NCBI GenBank assembly: GCA_017559615.1
Contig: JAFYRB010000055.1
Coordinates: 1 to 6,184, forward strand
Length of the DNA stretch: 6,184 nucleotides
Direction of reading: 5' to 3'
Source of the DNA: Alistipes sp.
GTDB lineage: Bacteria > Bacteroidota > Bacteroidia > Bacteroidales > Rikenellaceae
Shown: positions 5,678 to 6,184 of the stretch, one piece after another
How the letters are laid out: every line of letters begins with the position of its first letter
Numbering within the stretch: position 1 is the first letter of the stretch
Program-made: the position numbers and the translations under genes
The notes under the pieces: generated by a model
What the model was told of the DNA's origin: nothing
The model's input: the letters and a program-made list of their open reading frames with translations, nothing else
Database searches by the model: none

Positions 5678-6184
5678 TTAATCCATCTTAAGCACTGCAA
5701 GGAACGCCGACTGTGGCACCTGCACAGAGCCCACCTGACGCATACGCTTCTTACCCGCCTTCTGCTTCTCGAGAAGCTTACGCTTACGTGAGATATCACC
5801 ACCATAACACTTCGCAGTAACATCCTTACGTACGGCCTTCACCGTTTCACGAGCGATAATCTTCGCACCGATAGCCGCCTGAATAGCGATATCGAACTGC
5901 TGACGTGGGATAAGCTCCTTCAACTTCTCACACATCTTACGGCCAAAGTCATAGGCGTGGTCGGCATAGATAAGCGATGACAACGCATCGACAGGCTCGC
6001 CGTTAAGGAGAATATCGAGCTTCGCAAGCTTCGAAGTCTGGTAGCCCGTACGGTGGTAGTCGAACGAAGCATAACCCTTTGAGATACTCTTCAACTTATC
6101 GTAGAAATCGAATACAATCTCCGACAAAGGCATTTCGAAATTGACCTCAACACGATCCTGTGTGATAAAGTTCTGATTCTTCAA
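5678..6184 (-). CDS. lepA: Elongation factor 4 (LepA), C-terminal fragment (runs off right edge)
   Basis: LepA/EF4 is a ribosome-associated translational GTPase linked to back-translocation and initiation or ribosome assembly. Only the last 168 codons of a gene of about 600 are present. The GTPase domain lies outside the window. The first codon here is TTG, an internal Leu and not a start. The fragment covers the EF-G-domain-V-like region ([20 protein letters not shown] at about 12-31, SKGYASFDY at 35-43). It continues into the EF4-specific C-terminal domain, with [16 protein letters not shown] at 91-106, [19 protein letters not shown] at 124-142 and [22 protein letters not shown] at about 144-165. 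These match E. coli LepA closely as I recall it and separate it from EF-G and BipA. The stop is intact, followed after 23 bp by the fucosidase. The promoter lies beyond the window. Confidence 0.98.
   Translation of the reverse strand: MKNQNFITQDRVEVNFEMPLSEIVFDFYDKLKSISKGYASFDYHRTGYQTSKLAKLDILLNGEPVDALSSLIYADHAYDFGRKMCEKLKELIPRQQFDIAIQAAIGAKIIARETVKAVRKDVTAKCYGGDISRKRKLLEKQKAGKKRMRQVGSVQVPQSAFLAVLKMD

Noticed and set aside
4527..5681. Plus-strand open frames of 108, 119 and 150 codons opposite the fucosidase
   Set aside because: They lie entirely or almost entirely antisense to a clear GH29 gene, show no family motifs, and no Bacteroidota promoter precedes them.
6182..6184. Apparent start codon at the right edge for the lepA fragment
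   Set aside because: The codon is TTG (Leu) inside a gene of about 600 codons. The fragment begins well inside the protein, after the GTPase domain.
1..6184. CRISPR array, insertion sequence, tRNA/rRNA, toxin-antitoxin or defence system
   Set aside because: I saw no regularly spaced repeats, transposase motifs, cloverleaf or rRNA sequence, and no unexplained gene cluster. Every long frame belongs to a known housekeeping family or to GH29.

Overview
This is a housekeeping segment of a bacterial chromosome, almost certainly from the Bacteroidota, order Bacteroidales. The evidence is a single-chain SecDF, two promoters of the Bacteroides type (TTG, 19-bp spacer, TAnnTTTG), AT-rich leaders largely without Shine-Dalgarno sequences, and a secreted GH29 alpha-L-fucosidase typical of gut glycan degraders. 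Base composition is close to balanced. A Rikenellaceae/Alistipes-like source is possible, but the sequence alone cannot fix the genus. All recognised genes lie on the minus strand, so transcription runs from high to low coordinates.

Layout in the direction of transcription: (1) the last 168 codons of lepA (elongation factor 4), cut by the right edge; (2) 23 bp later a periplasmic GH29 alpha-L-fucosidase, probably read from the lepA transcript; (3) a 192-bp gap in which the intrinsic terminator of the lepA-fucosidase unit is physically interleaved with a near-consensus promoter for secDF, followed by a leader of about 100 nt; (4) secDF, 962 codons, ending at a strong intrinsic terminator; (5) a second 192-bp gap with the terminator, small inverted repeats and a Bacteroidota promoter; (6) a tight unit of a short YbbR-like membrane protein, coaE (last step of CoA synthesis) and the first 27 codons of folP (dihydropteroate synthase). 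The folP fragment overlaps the end of coaE by 20 nt and runs off the left edge.

There are thus three transcription units: lepA-fucosidase, secDF, and ybbR-coaE-folP. LepA acts in translation and SecDF in protein export through SecYEG. CoaE and FolP serve cofactor synthesis. The YbbR-like protein belongs to a family whose best-known member, CdaR, partners the diadenylate cyclase CdaA. I see no CRISPR array, transposon, tRNA, rRNA, phage or defence gene. No new multi-gene system is visible. The most interesting points are the overlapping terminator/promoter before secDF, the YbbR-CoaE-FolP linkage, the fucosidase placed behind lepA, and repeated TCGCA/TGCGA inverted repeats in the gaps.
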